A stretch of DNA of 64,000 nt. It comes from Lojkania enalia (Eukaryota; Ascomycota; Dothideomycetes; Pleosporales). Positions 60,691-64,000 of the stretch are shown piece by piece; position 1 is the stretch's first letter; each line of letters begins with the position of its first letter. A model generated the notes under the pieces. The model had not been told where the DNA came from and searched no databases. It worked only from the letters and a program-made list of their open reading frames with translations. Position numbers and translations under genes: made by a program. The stretch is taken from the NCBI GenBank assembly GCA_010094045.1, contig ML986742.1:15833-79832 (forward strand). The letters run 5' to 3'.

Positions 60691-61887
60691 TCGACGGGCA
60701 AAAGTAGAATGAAAAAAATGCAGTGCTGAAATTCTCTCCCTGGTGCGGACGGTGCCTGGGAGCTATGGACGCTGTTTGAGTGCCAAAATAAACACAAGCA
60801 ATAGTTCAGAGCAAACAGAGAGGGAAAAAAAAAAGCCAATGAGTGACGGGCAGCGACTGCGTGGGCGTATAAAGAGCGACGACGTGCAGCTACTGCGAGT
60901 ATCCAAAGGAGCGTGTATGTGTATAGAGAGAAAGACTAAGGTACACGGAGAGAGAGAGAATGAGGCACCCGGTACTTTTGTTCGCGTCTTCGGCGGGCGG
61001 AGGATAAGGGGCACTGGGCACTCCGTATGCCAGGGATGCATCGATAGTACTATCGCGAACCACCAGCCTTAATTTGTGCTAATTTGGGGGTCCTGCATGA
61101 CCTCAAAAGGCTCTTCGTAGCGCCTCCGCCCTCTTTTCAGAAGCACTGTTTTAGCAATCGTCGTGCAGACTGGCCTTCTGCTGCCATCCGCTGTTCCTCG
61201 GCCCCCCTTTTGGTGTTGGCCGTCGTTGCAGCCGTCTGATACGTTCGTACATACAGGTACATTGATAGACCATCGAAACACTTCCTGTGTCCCGCCGCCG
61301 ACGACGGCTCAGCTGAGCGCCCCAGTTGGGGTCCGGATGCAGGACTGACGTCCGTTTCGCTTGCCATCCTGGGGCAGTTCCCGTTTGGTCTATTGGTCCA
61401 ATGCCATCTCCGCAGGCGGCTATGCTGTTGTATCGGCGCAGAGCCTCTGGGCGCTTATCTGATTGCTGCTCAGGGGCAAATCGCACAATCAGCACGCTAG
61501 ACCCCATACCAAGTAAAACGGCATCGCATTCCGCCGCCAACCCGTCAGCGCCATCTCGCGTGCCGCCAATCATGGGGGATCAAGCAACTGTGAACGTTTT
61601 GTGTCTGAAGACGATTGGGCGGTGCGGGTACTGAAGCTGTTTGGCGTCTACAATAGATCCACATGATACATCTTCCAACGTGAATTGTAGCTGTTTAGCA
61701 TTTACACTGGATATTTTCGGCTGTTCTGGGTGGATAACGGCTATCTAAGCACATCTTCCTCGCCACGGGCCCACTTGCGGAGAGGCTCCGTGCAATCATA
61801 ATCATCCTGGCGGCTTCATAGGAGACCACCCACGCACACGGTACGCTGTATTTCCACATTCGCATTTATGCCTGCAAGACCCAACCC
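60691..61887. other. Promoter/leader of the GATA-factor gene and 3' flank of SRP68
   Basis: About 1.2 kb. A 140-codon ATG frame on the - strand (61573-61151) has Arg/Gly-heavy composition and no family resemblance; it could be part of a long leader or a chance frame. No other gene seen. Confidence 0.45.
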
Positions 61888-63855
61888 CTATCGTCCAAAT
61901 CCGAACCAGCCCTTTTTTGCGGGCTTTGGCTCTTCCGCCTTCTTTTCCTCTTGCATCTTCTCAGGCTCGATCTCCTGGACGGAGCGAGTCCGGCCTGGAT
62001 ACTCTATGTAGTTCCACGCCACGTCGAAGAAGAGTGGCTTGACGGGGACCGGCTTTAGCTTCGGGGGCCAGGTGACGAGGTTGGTAAGATCGACAGCGCC
62101 CGATGCTGGGTATTCGTTCAGTCTCTCCACCACTGGCGCAGCACTGGTCATTTGGGTCTTTGTCGCCACGTTCGAGTTGGCCGTGAGCTGCGACAGCGTT
62201 ACTAGCCCGCGATAATGGGACGTGAGATTCTCTAGATTTTCCTTCAATGTTTGCGCATGCTCCTCAGACACGGCTAATTTTGGCGTACTTGACGAGGAAG
62301 GCGTTGCTGGCTTCGGTGAAGACGCTGCCTGCGACGCGAGTGAGAGCGCTCGATTACAGAGGGCTAGTGCTTGCTTGGGCGCAGCAAGAAGAGCATGCGA
62401 GTGGGCAAGGTTTAGGCATTTCAATGCCTGGAAATAGGCGCGCTGTCCGTCTAACTCAGCAATGAAATCAGCGTCTCTCACGGCGCCCCTTAGGTCCTTG
62501 ATCGAGTCTATGCTTTGTAGGCTGGCGTCATACAAAGCCACCCGTTCCCGTAGCCTTGCCAATTTCCGACCGGTTGGTTCCTCCCGTTTCACCCACTCTT
62601 TTCCGTCTTTTCGTGGTCGTCGAGGTTTCTGTGGAGGATTTGGTGAAAAAGTCAGCCCGTCGTCTGACCCAATGAGAACTCGGTTGCGGCCAACTCGCCA
62701 AGCAATGAGATCGTAGTTGACTGCGAGGCTCGTCACACGGAGGTCTTGCATTCGTGCATCACCCTCATCTACCCCTTCCTTTTCTAGCTCCTCGATCGCT
62801 CTCCTGGTGGCGTCTGCAGCATCTTGGCATGCAATGAGAACATCATCGTATGCAGCCGCTTTGTCTTTGGGCGAATTTGAAGTCTCGGAAAATTTAGACA
62901 GCTCCTCCGAGGCTGCTTCCACTGAAACAATGGCTTGGCCAATGGCTGCGTCTACTATGTTTGCTTTCCGGTTGCGCCACATGATTACTGAGCCTATCCA
63001 AGGTCAGGGAGGCACGTTTTCAGAGATGGAAATCATACCTGAAGGAGTCGATTCCTCTTCTTGCAAGGCGGTAGAATCGAGTTTCTCCACAGCTTGAGTC
63101 AACTCTACATCGTCCTTTGGGAAGAACTTCTTCGACACAGCCGGTACGCCCACGGTCCTAGGGATACGGTGCTGATATGCCGCATAACGTATGCTCGGGT
63201 CCGTGGTTCCTGCGAGGATATCTTTGAACATATCCTTTTTTTTGGCTTTGAATAGGGCACTGTAGATTACTCTAGCGGCGGAGAAATTGGTCAGGCACGA
63301 TGACCATCGATCGGGCGACGCATCGTTGTCTTTTATGCCTTCTGCTTGCTTCTCGAATTCCTCTGCGCCAGCCAGCGAATACGCATACGCCTTAGCCTCT
63401 AGAATGTCTCTATCGTTTGCGCCGCTGCTGGCCCGGTCTGAGAGTAAGCCAACTATATCTTCCGCATAACGGACCGCTTTGTGCAATCTTGAGATGATGT
63501 GCCGCCTGGTAGATCCTGTTATGCTCTTGTCTGCATTGTCTTCGGAATGCGAGGCCTTCATGGACATGGCATGTGCCCACGCTCGTTCGGAGGTAAGGAT
63601 GAGGAGATGAAGGAATCTAGCCAAGGTCAATAGTGTCAAGCAGCAAAGCATAGAGATTGCATACTCAATATTCCTTCCCACCTCTTCTGCAGTCACCGGC
63701 GCTTTGGAGGCATATTTCGCATTTTTGGCGGTCGCACGCCCAAGCTTCTTCCGCACAATGCGCAACCGTCGTGAGAGCTGCGCACGGTAGGTGCTATAGT
63801 CGCCCAAGAGGAAGGCAGCCTCCCGGTGGTCGACTATGAACTTTGTGATATCCAT
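61888..63855 (-). CDS. srp68: Signal recognition particle subunit SRP68 (624 aa, 3 exons)
   Basis: Exons 63855-63665, 63616-63039 and 62993-61888; introns of 48 and 45 bp. With SRP72 and the SRP RNA it forms part of the particle that targets nascent secretory proteins to the ER. The N-terminal RNA-binding region reads MDITKFIVDHREAAFLLGDY, YRAQLSRRLRIVRKKLGRAT and SERAWAHAMSMKA, typical of SRP68. The middle is TPR-like helices (YALAK-type repeats; AWRVGRNRVLIGSDDGL marks the centre). The C-terminus has FFDVAWNYIEYPGRT, followed by a Lys/Glu linker and the conserved KKGWFGFGR end that contacts SRP72. Length is normal. The gene's promoter reaches to the right edge of the window. Confidence 0.94.
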
Positions 63856-64000
63856 GGTCGCCCATCCATGAGTCGGTCAATGTGGGATGTCTGGAGGGGC
63901 AAGACCCATGAGACGGAGAAAGGATATCCCGAGGCCGAGTCGCGTCAGGCGATGTTCCCGCTCCAAAAGTTTTTGATAGACCATTGTCATTGAAGCTTGT
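63856..64000. other. Upstream region of srp68
   Basis: Promoter/leader only; no gene visible before the window ends. Confidence 0.4.

Noticed and set aside
61151..61573. 140-codon ATG frame on the - strand upstream of the GATA factor
   Set aside because: Arg/Gly-heavy with no recognisable motif; could be an upstream exon supplying a start for the GATA gene, but no splice pair keeps the frame convincingly.

Overview
This is nuclear chromosomal DNA of a filamentous ascomycete (Pezizomycotina). The evidence is many 45-170 bp GT-AG introns with CTAAC/CTGAC-like branch points, nuclear-encoded Atp9, Spc24, Stu1, Fis1 and SRP68 of the filamentous-fungal type, a fungal TPP riboswitch ahead of the thiazole synthase gene, and an AT-rich, stop-riddled retroelement whose decay pattern (CAG/CGA/CAA codons turned into stops) is the signature of repeat-induced point mutation (RIP). 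I do not assign a species.

Layout. 1-2.7 kb is a RIP-degraded Ty3/gypsy chromovirus (integrase then chromodomain, + strand). 2.7-10.8 kb is a gene-poor accessory stretch: a small coiled-coil ORF, a possible membrane-protein gene, a pair of inverted repeats (6842-6983 / 7287-7432) and apparent gene debris. From 10.8 kb the window is ordinary euchromatin: a calpain-type protease (-), a tiny Cys-rich zinc-ribbon protein (-), a 4 kb stretch without a credible gene, a GNAT acetyltransferase (-), a large Prs5-like PRPP synthetase (+), thiamine thiazole synthase with a 5'-leader TPP riboswitch (-), an MFS drug:H+ antiporter-like transporter (-), CLASP/Stu1 (+), an OM14-domain mitochondrial outer-membrane protein (+), a RING-H2 ubiquitin ligase (-), Fis1 (-) head-to-head with Spc24 (+), a 1598-residue GYF-domain protein (-) and an acidic-tailed orphan protein (+).

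50-58 kb is again more accessory in character: a secreted, Kex2-site repeat peptide precursor whose fourth repeat lies beyond two in-frame stop codons, nuclear atp9, a small Ser-rich ORF, a secreted astacin metalloprotease, and a decayed gene at about 57.8-58.2 kb. The window closes with an AreB/ASD-4-type GATA factor (-), whose first coding exon has no in-frame ATG, and SRP68 (-).

The genes do not form a biosynthetic cluster. Most are housekeeping functions (mitochondrial ATP synthesis, division and outer membrane; kinetochore and microtubules; nucleotide and thiamine precursor synthesis; protein targeting; nitrogen regulation). All multi-exon models were built by hand from splice consensus, reading-frame continuity and family similarity known to me; no search was run. 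The most noteworthy points are the truncated Kex2-type repeat peptide gene, a predicted 2-nt microexon in the OM14 gene, the ATG-less first exon of the areB-like gene, and the thi4 riboswitch leader.
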